Assembly: GCA_037179335.1 (NCBI GenBank)
Contig: JAKZHN010000001.1
Span: 1,302,001 to 1,366,000 of the forward strand
Source of the DNA: Cyclaneusma minus
Taxonomy: Eukaryota > Ascomycota > Leotiomycetes > Marthamycetales > Marthamycetaceae
DNA length: 64,000 nt
Direction: 5' to 3'
The notes below the pieces were generated by a model, which did no database searches, was not told the origin of the DNA, and saw nothing but the letters and a program-made list of their open reading frames with translations. Positions 1 to 12,017 of this stretch are shown one piece after another; position 1 is the first letter of the stretch, and the number at the start of each line of letters is the position of its first letter. Both the position numbers and the translations under genes were made by a program.

Positions 1-1848
1 CAGGAACTTGTGGTCCTGAACAACAGAATCTTGGCAAATCCCAATGCCAGACCCTCAGCTCATGGCGAAGTCAAGGCCGACCCCATCACAGATCGCGCCA
101 TACGCACATCTATGCACAAGGTGAGTCCACAAACCCCGAGCTAATTACCAACATGCCTAGCCAGAATACTAATGCATTACCCCTTTCAGGATGTCCGTCG
201 TATTTTCAATTCAAACTTCGAGACTGAGGCGCAGAACGACGGTTCCATATCCATCGTAGCAGCTTTCAAACGCAACTCGAATCGCAAGGGCCAAGGGAAT
301 GGCGGGGGCGGAGGAGGAGGCCGCAACAACCAGAAGTACCCCAACAAGCTAAGCTGGGAAGAGCTCGGCGGCGAGTATCTCCACTTCAACCTGTACAAGG
401 AGAACAAAGATACCATGGAAGTTGTCAACTTTATCGCATCCCGCACCAAGCTGAACATAAGGACATTTGGCTTTTCTGGCACCAAAGACAAACGTGCCTG
501 CACTGTGCAGCGTGTCTCTGTCTTCCGCACCCACGCCCAGCGACTAGTTGCCCTCAACGCAACCCTATTCGGCTCCAAATTAGGTGATTTCAAGCACGAG
601 CGCCACGGTCTCGAACTCGGCGACCTCAAAGGCAATGAGTTCCATATCACACTACGCGACTGCACCTTCCCTGGCAGCGATGGTCTGGACACTGCCGACA
701 CCGTCAAGCTGGGTAACCAAGTCGTCGGTACTGCAATCCGCAACTTACAGGAACGCGGATTCCTCAACTACTACGGCATGCAACGCTTCGGTACTTTTGG
801 TGTCGGTACCCACGCCGTCGGTCTCCAGATCCTGCAGGGCGATTACGAAGGGGCTGTGAATTCTATCCTTTTGTACAACCCCGCTGTTCTCAACTACGCC
901 ATGAACCCTGACGCCGCTGAAGTGGATGCCACAAAGATATCCCAGGAGGACATGTCGAGAGCAGAGGCGATCTACATGTTTAGGAATGGAAAGAGCAGCC
1001 AGCAGGTTCTCGAAAAGCTGCCGCGTAAGTTCTCTGCCGAGACGGCGATTGTCCGCTGGATGACGAACAAGAATCGCAAAGAGGATTACATAGGTGCGCT
1101 GGTGGCTATCCCTCGTAATTTGCGCTTGATGTATGTGCATGCATACCAGTCTTTGGTGTGGAATCTCGCTGTCAGTGAGCGCTGGAGCAAGTACGGAAAT
1201 CGGGTTGTTGAAGGGGATCTGGTGCTCTGCCAAAAGCCAGGTACCGCTTCAGCGGAGTCTGCGAAGGAGAAGAAAGAAGAGGTCGATCAGAATGGTGAGG
1301 TGGTAGTGATGCCTGCTGCAGGCGACGCGGCGACTGTGGCGGATGACGTGTACCAGCGCGCTCGTCCCCTGACTGCTGAGGAAGCTGAGAGTGGGAAGTA
1401 CAGTATCTTTGATGTTGTGCTGCCTACGCCCGGCTATGACATTGAATATCCCCGCAACGAGATTGGGGAGTTCTACAAGACTTTCATGGGCAGTGAGGCT
1501 GGCGGAAGACTGGATCCGCATGATATGCGGAGGAAGCAGAAGGATTTTAGTCTCAGTGGGAGCTACAGGAAGATGTTGGAGACGGTCGGGAAGGACGTGA
1601 GCTTTGAGGTGAAGGCATATGCTGATGAGATGGAGCAGCTTGTGCCTACCGATCTGGATAAGCTGAATGGAGGCATGAGGGGGCAGAAGGAGGCTAAGGA
1701 GGCAGAGGCGAATGATGTCAAGATGGAAAAGGTTGCTGTGGTGGTCAAGTTCCAGTTGAGATCGAGCACATATGCTACGATGGCACTGAGGGAGCTGATG
1801 AAGGGCGCCGTGAAGGCTTTCAAGCCTGAATACAGTGGTGGCAGGTAA
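1..1848 (+). CDS. PUS7: tRNA/RNA pseudouridine synthase, TruD/PUS7 family (3' part; 5' end outside window)
   Basis: PUS7 converts uridine to pseudouridine in tRNAs, snRNA and some mRNAs. Two exons are visible: 1-120, open at the left edge, and 190-1848, joined by a 69-nt GT-AG intron (121-189), giving about 592 residues. The catalytic TruD motif GFSGTKDKRACTVQ is present (Asp of TKD is the family nucleophile), followed by the conserved NYYGMQRFG block and the C-terminal YATMALRELMK signature. A Gly-rich run (GQGNGGGGGGGR) and an acidic/Lys-rich insert between the catalytic and C-terminal parts are normal eukaryotic expansions. Nothing is broken in the visible part. The family assignment is secure; substrate is inferred from the family. 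The following gene is on the same strand. Confidence 0.95.
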
Positions 1849-2510
1849 TCTGGAACCCGCCGCCTTGAGCCATATGAAGGCCAGGGGGAGAATCAATCGC
1901 TGCATGGCGATACACAGAGTCTAAAAGTAAGACCTGACGCAGTGCAATACAAAGTCATCTTGCAAGCTCACTCAGAGAGTTCGCTCTCTTGCGTTAAAAC
2001 CAGGATGCCTAATGGTGAAACAGAGCCTAGAGGTGTATTGAGAACGTGAAACTTGAAAAAGAAGTGGTGGTCATTAAATCATGAAGAATTTTTGAATAGT
2101 AACTATATTACTCCCAAGCTTCTTGGGTAATTGTTCAAATGGAAAGGCTATGGTGCCAGATAAATCGCAGATCGGATCATCGGTTGGTGACGAGCCATTG
2201 GGTCTCGAAGTCCGGGAACAGCCCAGGTGACAGCCTGTTATCAAAAGATCACGGATCAAATGATGATATTATAACCCAGTTGTCCCGATCATTCGTCATA
2301 TATTCAGGCCGAATATATTTGGAATTCGGCGAAGTCACAAGCAGTCGAACTGTGAGCAAGATGACGGCTCCGGTTTTACCTTTATCCGTGCTCGCTGTCG
2401 GCGTTGCATTATGCCTCCTGCCGTGGACCTGGCCAGCGATTCTCAAGGTCGCAAAGCCAAGCAGAAGCAGGCCAAAACATGTCCTTTTGGACCAGTCGTT
2501 CCGGATCACC
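1849..2510. other. intergenic / possible 5' extension of next gene
   Basis: Spacer after the PUS7 stop. The reading frame of the next gene stays open upstream to about 2139, with an in-frame ATG at 2361 that would add a hydrophobic stretch (residues such as VLPLSVLAVGVALCLLPW). I see no RNA gene or repeat here. Confidence 0.5.
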
Positions 2511-4422
2511 ATGGCTGCCGCTCGTCGAGGCCACGGGCCCTTGAAGGTCGATCTGCCAAACCCTCTCGCTGCCACCGACCTGCCTCCTATCTCCGCCGTC
2601 TTCCTGATCGAGTTCGACCTCAAAGCCGGATATACTGTTGCTTGGAAACGCGCCCTGCCTTCCGTCGCTCTTGAGGGCGTGGTGGAATACAAGAGTCTGC
2701 CTTCCGGCCTGCACACTGTCACCGATGACTTGATCTATTTCATCCACGAGCAGTATGCTGGGCTCAGCGCCTTTGTCAATGCTCCGGCCGCCGAGGAGGC
2801 CAGAAATGCCCGGATGATTGCCGTTGGAGTACTTGTGCCGCTGAGCTATGGCAGACTCGGGCGAAGTTGGAAGCATGCCGACAATCTCAAGGACATGGCA
2901 GAGTCAGTGTGATCGGGCCATGTCGCTCTTATTCTGGGACTGACGGAGTTACAGGACCCTAGTGTCGAATAAGTCGAAAACAGATATCCTAGAGGAGTAC
3001 TGGGAGGAGCACAAGGCACGCGACGGGACTTCGATAGATACGGAGACCTCGGTGGAGTCGCCAATTAGTATCAGGTACAAGCCAATAACCCGACAACCAG
3101 GACGTCACCACAACCGCGCTCGTTCGGCTTCAGATGGTGTTGCTTTGATAACCGGACAGCAGCTTGCGCCATACCATCCTGCCTGGAGTTTACCAGAACT
3201 CCTCGATACGTTTGGGCCGCTGATATTTCCTCTGCATCGTGCTGCATTACTTCGGAAAAGGATTCTGATTTCTGGCCATGCGCCTGTACACAAGATTTGC
3301 GATTTTGGTATTTCTCTACACCGTCCAGCGTGGAACTGAACAGAGCACTGACGATAACTCATAGTATATGATCTGTCTGTTATATCCAATATTCCCCTTG
3401 CCGTATCCGATCTCGTCTCGCCCTCAGCGCCTCCTCAGCGGTTGAAGCCCTTATTTACTATAGGTGTTCATGACATACCCTTTTTAGAAGACGACCTCCG
3501 GGCCTCTAAGGCTGCCCCTACTACTCCCGCAGTAGAAGATGATGAATCGCCAGATGAGCCCGGATGTGGGTGGATTGCCTGTACCACCGACGGTATTTTG
3601 GCAACGAAAGACAAACTCTACGATGTCCTCATCACCCTGCCTCCGTCTTACAGCATGGACGCAAAACACAAAGTATGGCCGAAAGTCCAATTCTCTGGCG
3701 GCGAGCAGATGAAAGCCACTCAGCGAGATTTGCGTCGATACAAAGCTTTAAGAGAGGGTCTCGCACGCCAGCGAGCGAACGGAGCAACATTTGGTCGCAT
3801 GCGAAGAGATACAGGAGAAGAGAGCCCAGGGGATGAAAGCCCCCGGCCACGTTCCACAATATCTGTCAAAGACGAGTGTTGCGCCGACATTGACACTGAC
3901 TCCATCGTCGAACCTATCTCTTGGTCAGCTTTAGCCTACTCAGGCTTCATGTGGTGGGCATCCGCTGGAGAGCGTGGACTCGTGCGACAAGACGAAGCCG
4001 AGACAGACGATTTGCTCCTTGCAGGTCTAGATGCAGATCCGCAGACCCCGAGAACACCACGAGCACGCTCTCAGTCCGCGGGATCTGCGGTGTTGAAGCT
4101 TGCCAATGAGACCGCGAGACAGGAAATGTCAATTATTGCGTATTTCCATCGTATTACGACTCTCATGCTGACCACTCTGTCGGATATCATTGATGCGACG
4201 GATTCGGATGATGAGAGGGAAGAGGCGCCGCTCAATGATAGTGATGGCGAGGCCCTTGGGCCTGCTGTCTATATTTCTGGTGAAGACATGACGAGGATGG
4301 GACTCGATGTCTGGAGCTCGGCGGACCATCACTTTGTCGAGGATGTCTTGAAGGCGTACTTCGGGCGTAGAGCACATGTGGAAGGCAGAAATGTCGATGT
4401 TTGTGGCATCAAGATCTGTTAG
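2511..4422 (+). CDS. DENND11/LCHN-like protein (DUF2347 plus C-terminal DUF4484-like region)
   Basis: Three exons (2511-2902, 2955-3307, 3365-4422) give 600 residues in one consistent frame; introns are 52 and 57 nt. The N-terminal part matches the DENND11/LCHN pattern: PPISAVFLIEFDLKAGYTVAWKR, then LEGVVEYKSLPSGLH, DLIYFIHEQYAGLSAF and ARMIAVGVLVPLSYGRL, later DILEEYWEEHK and SNIPLAVSDLV. The C-terminus (HHFVEDVLKAYFGRRAHVEG to CGIKIC) resembles the fungal DUF4484 extension. The family is a diverged DENN-type protein linked to membrane traffic; the exact role in fungi is not settled. I chose ATG 2511 because it sits in an ACC-ATGG context just before the conserved block. ATG 2361 is in frame and would add 50 residues with a hydrophobic segment. 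A middle region is Ser/Asp-rich and probably disordered. Confidence 0.82.
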
Positions 4423-4998
4423 GTGGGCTATCTTACTGGTACGGGAGCGTTCCTGCTGATATTTTGCGTTCTGTATTATGGTGAGTTTGATTTGAGTCTA
4501 GCGTGGCGTTTGAGGGCAGGAAAGCTTGAAGGCATTGATTGTTGTACAGGCTGTGCCATATTCTTTTTGTGTGCTGTATTTCAATACACTGTGGAGATCG
4601 ATCACGTACTCCGAATCTCGAATCGAGAGTTAGCTAGTTGCTAGGCCGGAGAGTGCTCCATAGGTATATGATGTGTCTAATGAGCGTAGGTATCGTTGTC
4701 CACCACTTACAATCAACAGTTCTACGCGAGCCTGTTGATCCCACCTCAGCATGTTCACTGACTTGGGTTACATGCAAATTCGAAGTATGATGACTCACAG
4801 TTACACACAATTTCTTTTAGGAACGACGAGGCTGATTCTAAGTACATCGGCGTCGCCGAGATGCGGAAGGGTTTTGACGAACCACAAGTTTCGGATGTCT
4901 CCACAAAGTATAAGAGGAGGTCGTCTTCGCACTATACTGAAAGCTTCTCGAGATATACGTCTTGAGTTTCACGTCACCCAATACCCGAGAAATACAAC
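4423..4998. other. intergenic, promoter side of acyltransferase gene
   Basis: No gene seen. Short tandem-orientation neighbours flank it, so it should contain the 3' UTR of the DENND11-like gene and the promoter of the BAHD gene. No clear TATA element or repeat was recognised. Confidence 0.4.
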
Positions 4999-6399
4999 AT
5001 GTCAACAGATCCCTCCTCCGAGCACACAGTCCTGCTCCCAGGCCCAACTTTCCACGTCGACCTAGCACCCCTGGATGCACGCCATCCGGTTCATTACAGT
5101 TGTCGCCTTCTTGTTTTCCCCTGCGCCTCCTCAACACAACGCGCTTCTCAACTCGCCGCCTTCAAAATCGGTCTTCAGGCACTTGTCTCTCGATGTCCCA
5201 TTCTAAGTGGCATCGTGGTCCCCTTGCCTGCCGAAGAAATCCGTCCCAGCCTTGAAGACTGGCGGACTATCGTGCCTGGCCAAGGCCTTGAGCTCGCCGT
5301 GAAAGATCCTGGCAAAACATTGTCATCGTTCAAAGACCTCGAAGCCTCTGGGTTTTCAGAGGAACTACTTCCCTTTGATAAGCTCGCACCTATTCCCGCA
5401 GGTCTGACAAACGAAAATCCATTCGCCGCATGCAAAGTGCAATTCAGCGCTATTGAAGGCGGTACCATCATTGCATTCGCCTTGTCTCATTCCGTAGCCG
5501 ATGGCTCTGGGACGAACGAGATACTGCGGGTGCTGAGCGAAGAGACACGCTTCGCACAGGATCGCTCTGGCACCGAGAAAGAAGAGAATCACCCTCCCAT
5601 GGGACTAGACCGCAGTCTCCTCCGGAACCTAAGCAGCACCAAACCCTTCAAGATTGAAGACCACCCAGCATTCACTTGGGAAACAGGGCCTCCACCGAAC
5701 CAACCTCCTCATCCCTTCCAAGCAACAAAACCAGAAACAGCCGTTTGGATCAAGATCTCCCCAACCGGTCTTGCAAAGCTAAAAGCCGACGCGATGGACC
5801 CGGATGGACCGCCCATCTCTACGCACGATGCATTGACAGCGCTTCTCTGGCGCGGTATTTTCTACCTCCGCCGTCGTCGCAACAAGGCTGCACTTGCCGT
5901 AAATTCTTCCACAGTCGTGCATCTGCTAATGCCCTCGGATGCGCGACGTCATCTCGGTCTTCCTGCGTCCTATGTTGGTAACGCAGTTTACCAGCTCTGT
6001 GCTTCTGTAAAGCTCGGTGAGCTATTGTCGGAGAATGGCTTGAGGGTTGCGGCTAGAGCAGTCCGTGAGGCGATCAGGAGTGTGGCGAAAGAGATTGTGG
6101 AGAGCTATATGGTGCAGTTGAAAGAAAAATGGGTGGGATGGCAGTTTATGGTTATTGCGGGGAGTACGGCGGTGGCGATGGGGACGGATTCGACGAGTGG
6201 AGGGTTGTATGAGCATGAGTGGGGAGAGGCGTTTGGGAGGGTTAGGAGGTGTAGGTATCCAGGGAGCCCGGGGGATGTGGGCCATTATATTGCGCCTAGG
6301 TTGCCAGATGGAAGTGTGGAGGTGTGTGTTGCTGTTGAGAAAGGGGAGGTGGAGTGGTTGAGAGGGGTGGGGGCGTTTGGGAAATATCTGGAGATTTGA
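4999..6399 (+). CDS. BAHD-type (HXXXD) acyltransferase
   Basis: Single-exon gene, 466 residues. It transfers an acyl group from acyl-CoA to a hydroxyl or amine acceptor. The catalytic motif is HSVADGSG (His about 164, Asp about 168), in the usual central position. A C-terminal YEHEWGEAFGRVRR block takes the place of the structural DFGWG motif, as is common in fungal members of this family, such as trichothecene O-acetyltransferase-like proteins. No signal peptide or membrane segment is seen, so it is probably cytosolic. It reads cleanly from ATG to TGA. It lies 3.9 kb from the 3' end of the PKS gene with an alpha-galactosidase in between, so it could be a tailoring enzyme of the cluster, but position alone does not prove that. 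Substrate unknown. Confidence 0.88.
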   Translation: MSTDPSSEHTVLLPGPTFHVDLAPLDARHPVHYSCRLLVFPCASSTQRASQLAAFKIGLQALVSRCPILSGIVVPLPAEEIRPSLEDWRTIVPGQGLELAVKDPGKTLSSFKDLEASGFSEELLPFDKLAPIPAGLTNENPFAACKVQFSAIEGGTIIAFALSHSVADGSGTNEILRVLSEETRFAQDRSGTEKEENHPPMGLDRSLLRNLSSTKPFKIEDHPAFTWETGPPPNQPPHPFQATKPETAVWIKISPTGLAKLKADAMDPDGPPISTHDALTALLWRGIFYLRRRRNKAALAVNSSTVVHLLMPSDARRHLGLPASYVGNAVYQLCASVKLGELLSENGLRVAARAVREAIRSVAKEIVESYMVQLKEKWVGWQFMVIAGSTAVAMGTDSTSGGLYEHEWGEAFGRVRRCRYPGSPGDVGHYIAPRLPDGSVEVCVAVEKGEVEWLRGVGAFGKYLEI

Positions 6400-7119
6400 T
6401 GGCCGGATTTGGGGATAGGGGCGAGTGGTGCTGGGTCTAGGATTTTAACGTCTGGGGATGACCCTATGACGCCTATGATCAGATCTCCTTCGGACGGTAC
6501 GAAAAGGTTGAAGAGTTTCCACGAAACAGCTGGTTTCCTGATGACTTGTCGTAGAAGATTCGAATTTTCGCACATTTTTCACAGATTCTGTCGGCTAATA
6601 TGTAACGATAGGTCCTCCGACCACTCGCATGCGTCCAATATTTTCGGCGTGGTACCCTACCTCATCTCATTTGTCGGGCCAAAGGAATCTGCGATCGGCT
6701 CAGGTATACCAATCGGTCCATGTCCCCGGTTCCTGGAGCTGGAACCGGATCAGTGATCCCTAGAATCCCATCAGAAGATCCCCAATATCGACAACACTAT
6801 GGCCAGGGATTCTCTGTGGCCCTGTATACTCGGTGCGCTAGGCCTCATGCGACTCACGGAGCAGCTGGCACCGAGGTGCCACAAAGATTTACTCCGGCAC
6901 TGACAGGGATTCTTCGCCACTTCCCCACACTTCAACGATGATTTCCAGTTCATGTCGATTGAAATTGGACTGATCTTTGGCTAAATGCACTATAGCATCA
7001 TCGATGTTCAGGATCTGGTCATGGAAAATCCGGTCTGGAGCTTCGTATAAGTTGGGTATTTCTTCCCTTTCATTGCGTCTGGGATACTTATTCCTTTGGT
7101 CAAGCTAGGCTCTTTCAAG
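6400..7119. other. intergenic
   Basis: About 720 bases between two genes on the same strand. No coding region, RNA gene or repeat could be supported; it holds the alpha-galactosidase promoter. Confidence 0.4.
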
Positions 7120-8578
7120 ATGTTGTCCCTAGCATCTTCTGTTCTCGCCCTCGTGGCCACTGCTACTGCGCTGAACAATGGAGTGGGCAAGCTGCCTAAG
7201 ATGGGCTATGACAGTAAGTCCCCCTTCTGGATGCTCATATATTCGGTCTGACACTTCGATTCGCAGCTTTCAATGCCTTTGCTTGTGATTACAATGGAAC
7301 CGACGTCCTTGCTCAAGTCCAGGCAATGAAGAAATCCGGGCTTGTGGATGCTGGATACAACTCAATGATTCTAGATGACTGTTATGTCTTGTAGGTATTC
7401 TTACCCCAAAGTATGGCCATTTGCTGAGATGAATCCCAGAAAGAATCGAAGCTCAGATGGAACCCTCGTGGCTGGCAAGTATTTCTGTTATCCCGGTTGT
7501 ACCCAGACACTCGACTGACCTCGCAGACTCGACAAAATTCCCATATGGCATGAAGAACTTCACCGCCTCCATGAAAACCCTCGGCGTTTCAGCCAGCGCC
7601 TACTCAGATAACGGCTACGAAACCTGCGCCGGCTATCCCGGTTCCTACGGATACGAGATGCAGGATCTACAAACCTGGTCCGACTGGGGCTTCAATTTCC
7701 TAAAGTATGATAATTGTTACATTCCCTTCGACAACATCACGCAAGAGAACGAGTACGGCCGCTACCAACGCATGTCCTCCGCAATCGCCACCTTCGCCGC
7801 CACCACCAACTCCACACCCTTCGAGTTCAGCCTGTGCGAATGGGGCTGGCAGCAGCCCTGGATCTGGGGCAGCCGAATCAGCCAATCGTGGCGCATCAAC
7901 GGCGATATCAAGCCCTGGTGGAGCTCAATAGCTTCGATCATCGACCAGGCGTCTTTCAGCTACTGGGCTACGAACTTCTACGGCAGGAACGATATGGATA
8001 TCATGGAAGTAGGCAATACTGGGCAAGGAAATCCCGTCGGCAACTTAACGTTTGAGGAAGCCAAGAGTCATTTCACTGCCTGGGCGCTCCTGAAATCTCC
8101 ACTCATCATCGGTACCGATCTGCGAAATGCTACGAATCAGACGATTGAGATTCTGGGGAACAAGGATCTCATTAAGATCAATCAGGATCCGGAGGTGGGC
8201 GAGTCGATATCGCCGTTTCGGTGGGGAGTGAATCCGGATTTTACGTCGAACTCGACGCATCCTGCTGAATACTGGTCAGGTAACTCCTCGTATGGGGTTG
8301 TCTTCATGATTCTAAATTCGCAGGACGTGGAGGCGCAGATGGCATTCAACTTGACGGAATCTTGGGCCGTAAAGGCGGGGAGGCAGTATAGTGTTTATGA
8401 TATGTGGGAGCACAAGACGACTGGGATCGCGGTTAGGAGTATGAACCTTACGCTGCCGGCACATGGCGTGAAGGCACTGTTGCTGACGGATGACGGAGAG
8501 GAGCCCGAGGGGCTTCAGCCGTATTGTGGCTTTTACTATCAGTGCAGTTTTCCAAACGGGACGTATGCTAGCAACTGA
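7120..8578 (+). CDS. secreted alpha-galactosidase, GH27
   Basis: Four exons (7120-7213, 7267-7390, 7440-7474, 7527-8578) give 434 residues. Hydrolyses terminal alpha-1,6-galactosyl residues (melibiose, raffinose, galactomannan). The first 18 or so residues (MLSLASSVLALVATATA) are a signal peptide, so the enzyme is secreted. GH27 landmarks are present: KMGYDTFNAFACD, the LDDCY block, nucleophile region KYDNCY (Asp near residue 145), acid/base region SWRINGDI (Asp near 211) and YGRNDMDIMEVGN. Many N-x-S/T sequons fit a secreted glycoprotein. The third intron (7475-7526) starts with GC (GCAAGT) instead of GT; without removing it the frame and the conserved DGTLVAD-STKFPYG join are lost. The gene faces the 3' end of the PKS gene and is probably not part of polyketide synthesis. 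Confidence 0.94.
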
Positions 8579-8879
8579 GGGGATGGAGATCACAGATAGG
8601 TGCTAGGTAAGCAACAAAGGATGTTGATGTTCAAATGCGATAGCAAGATGGTATTCTATTGACCATCTTTCAGCATCTCGAACTCTCGATGTAACATTCA
8701 TAACTCGTTTGTTGACGCACATGTTTCCACCGAATGAGGCTTATAGAGCGTCCATATATTCTAGATTGCAACTAAACTAGCGAATGACTTTTAGCTCTAC
8801 CAAACACAGACCATAGAAAGTATCCGTGTTTTCCCGAGTCCCCGAATTGAGCGGAGAACACTCTCTACATGACGACCTG
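8579..8879. other. convergent 3' spacer
   Basis: Three hundred bases between the stop of the alpha-galactosidase (+) and the stop of the PKS (-). It should hold both polyadenylation regions. No other feature seen. Confidence 0.5.
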
Positions 8880-11800
8880 TCACTTGGTCGAGTATCTGTT
8901 GAAGAGCCTCTGCGCTGCTAACTCACCAAGTTGCTCTATACTGCCACCGCTCAACAACTCCAAGACAGAGACATCGATGCCAAGGTTTTGCTTCCACCAG
9001 TTCCGGACCTCAATGGCTACCAAGGAGTCCACCCCAAGAGCAGAAAGGGTCAAGGACAAGTCAATTTCATCGTCACTGTTCATCAGGAAGTTCGAGAGGC
9101 AGTTTCCGAGCTCTTTTGCAATCGTGTTCGCCGACGACTTTTGCTCAAGCTTGCCTGGGTCACTCGCCATACTGGACAAGAATTGCTTGAGCTGATCACC
9201 GGCTGTGGAGTTTTCCACGGCGGAGGTTTTTTGGATGTTGCGATAAATGGCCATGCGGGGATCGCGCTTCCATATGTTGCCGTTCTGGGGATCCATGATT
9301 GGAATCGACGAGTCGACTGCTTGGGTGATGTGGTTGGGGGCATCGAATCCGTCGAATGGAGATTCTGTTGTCTTTAGAGCGGACTTTACCGGGGAGCGGG
9401 CGATGGCGAGTTGCATTCCGTTCAGGAGATCCTGCTCTGTGAGCAGCGTTGACAATGTGTGAAGCAATGTGTCGCGCGTTTCTTGAGTTCGACTAAGGAA
9501 CCCCACCTCGTCGATTGGACCGATATCGACGACAGTGGCAGCAAGGCCAAGGCTATGTCGGTATTGTGCAAAGGAGTCCAGGAACGTGTTGGCTGCTGCG
9601 TAGTTGCACTGTCCGTAGTATCCGTACATGCCGCAAACTGAAGAGAAGAGGATCAGGAAGTCCATGTCCTTGGGAAGCAGGTTGTGGAGGTTCCAAGTCC
9701 CATCGATCTTTGGGCGTGTAGCCGTATTCCAGGAATCAATATCCATATCGAGAACACCCAAGTCCGCGAGAACCATTGCCATTTGCATGGCGCCTGCGAT
9801 TGGGGAAGTGGCCTGTGAAATTGCATTCTGGACCGCAACCGGATCAACAATGTTGCAAGGCAGGGCCTGGACCGAACAGCCCATCGCGTTCAACTCTTTG
9901 AAGAAATCCTTGTCTTCTTGTGTTGTACCCGCAGATCTCGAGAGGAACATAAGGCTCTTGGCGCCGAATGAGGCCATCCAACCAGCTATGGCTTTTCCCA
10001 GTCCACCCAATCCACCAACAAGGATATATGTAGCATCGCCTCGAAATTTGGGTGCGGGAACAGTTGGTGTAAGGGGGAGGATGTCGTCGCGTGGAAAAGT
10101 GATGACAATCTTTCCGATGTGCGATCCTTTCTGCATGAATCTAAATGCATCCTGGACGTGCTCTGCTTCGAAGGTCTTGATCGGAGTAATAGGTTTAAAG
10201 TTACCTTGGAGGTACTGCTCGATTACGAGCTCCATGAGTCGTCCAACGGTTACTTTATGTGTAACCATGAACCGAGCAATCTCGCCTCCAAGGAAGGTTC
10301 TGTTATCCTCAAAGGGAGCCAAAGGCAGCTGTCCTCTGCCCACCACTAAATGATAAAATATTAGCAATGTTTTTCAGAGAATGTTCCGGGGCATAAATGA
10401 TGCTAGCATGTAAACTTACTATCTCGCTTCCCGATCTCAACCATAGCGCCGTAGGGTGCCACACATTTCCACGAGGTCGCAAGTAATTCACCCGACAAGG
10501 AGTTGAGAACCAAGTCGATACCCACACCATTAGTGGCTTCCATAATTCCTTCAAAGAAGCTGCTGTCGCGAGAGTTGAAAATTCGGTTTCTGGGAATACC
10601 AAACTCCTTCATCAGAAAAGAGGCCTTCTCTTCACTTCCTACGGTGGCGTAGATTTCGGCCCCAATCCATTTTGCGACATTCATTGCGCAAATTCCAACA
10701 CCTAGACATATTAGTAAGTGTATGAGAATGATAAGTAGAAGACATTACCTCCGGCAGCACTGTGGATCAGTATAGACTGGCCCTTTTCGAGTTTCCATTT
10801 CTCGACGAGGAACATGAGTACTGTAACATAAACGACAGGCATCGTGGCCGCTTCTTCGTCGGTAAGCTGATCTGGTATCTTGATGCAAAGAACAGCAGGT
10901 CTTTGGACAACTGTAGCCATCCCCACAGTTTCGCAACCCATAGTCATCACGCGGTCCCCAACTCAAACGTTCTTTACGTTGGCACCCACTCTGGTGATGT
11001 ATCCAGCTCCTTCAAGTCCCAAAGGACTGCTTCCGTCTGTTACGCTGTCACCAGCAATGATGCCCATTGCGATCATAACGTCCTTGAAGTTCAATCCCAC
11101 GGCCGTCATCTTGACATGAACATCGTCGGGACCAAGAGCCAAAGGTTGACTAGTCCATTGTAAACTCTGCAACAAGCCAGGAGTGCCGATAGCGAGGCCC
11201 TTTGTCTCTGGTGCCTCAGCTGTTTCGCACAGTTCCTTTTGGACCGGTAGCCAATGGAAGCGACCAACGTTCAACATCTTGTTCGTCCAGATGTACTCCA
11301 TGTCTACATCGAGCTCATCGGTGCCGTCTTTGTTTCGGTAAATCTTCTTTACCACATCAACGACAGCTCCCGCAGCTTCTGAAGACATATCCTCCAATTC
11401 GAGTGTGGCAAAAGTTGCAGCAAGCTCTGATCTGGTTGTTCTCATCAAGCCAAGTGCCTCTCCAGCAAATGGGTCGGTCGGTCGGATCTGAGCAGATGGC
11501 ATGAGCCAGAGCAGACTGGACTGTTGGAATGCATCAACAAGCTCTAAAAGCCGGGCGAAATCGGCTTTGTCGATGGCTTGGAGCAGCGGCTTTTCCCCGA
11601 TATCCATAAAGGAGATGATGTCTTGATCTAGCGGTAGCTCCTGGCCCCATTGGCAGTGCTCAAACTGAATGCCGTTGGCGCTAAGCACTTTCTCGACTTC
11701 TGTAATAAACGGGTGCTTCTCGGATCTTCGCAAAAGAGTGACTTTAGGTTGGGGTGGTCGCTTTACATCTGGCTTAGCGATGATGTTGGCAATGTATATG

Positions 11801-12000
11801 TGCGGAGGCTCGTAGTCTAGAGTGACCGAATCACACCCGTTGAAACCGGCATCACGAAGTCGTTTGTCCCATTCATCCGGTGTGATAAAAGGACTTCCAA
11901 CTCTGCCGTCCGCTTCGCTAAGCCACCAACCAGCAAAAGGTCCCTGGAGAGGTTAGCTACCCAGGTTTGAAAGTTGGATGTCGGAGAAAACTTGACGTAC

Positions 12001-12017
12001 CATTATGAAGCTCATAC
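12001..12017 (-). other. 17-nt microexon of the PKS gene
   Basis: Exon 14 of the PKS gene encodes GMSFIM with its split codons. It is bounded by GT-AG introns on both sides (donor complement at 11999-12000, acceptor complement at 12018-12019) and restores the ELCP-GMSFIM-GPFAGWW run typical of the segment after the methyltransferase domain. Confidence 0.75.

Noticed and set aside
3073..3098. Apparent GT..AG pair in the DENND11-like gene
   Set aside because: Only 26 bases, too short for a spliceosomal intron, and the frame is open through it.
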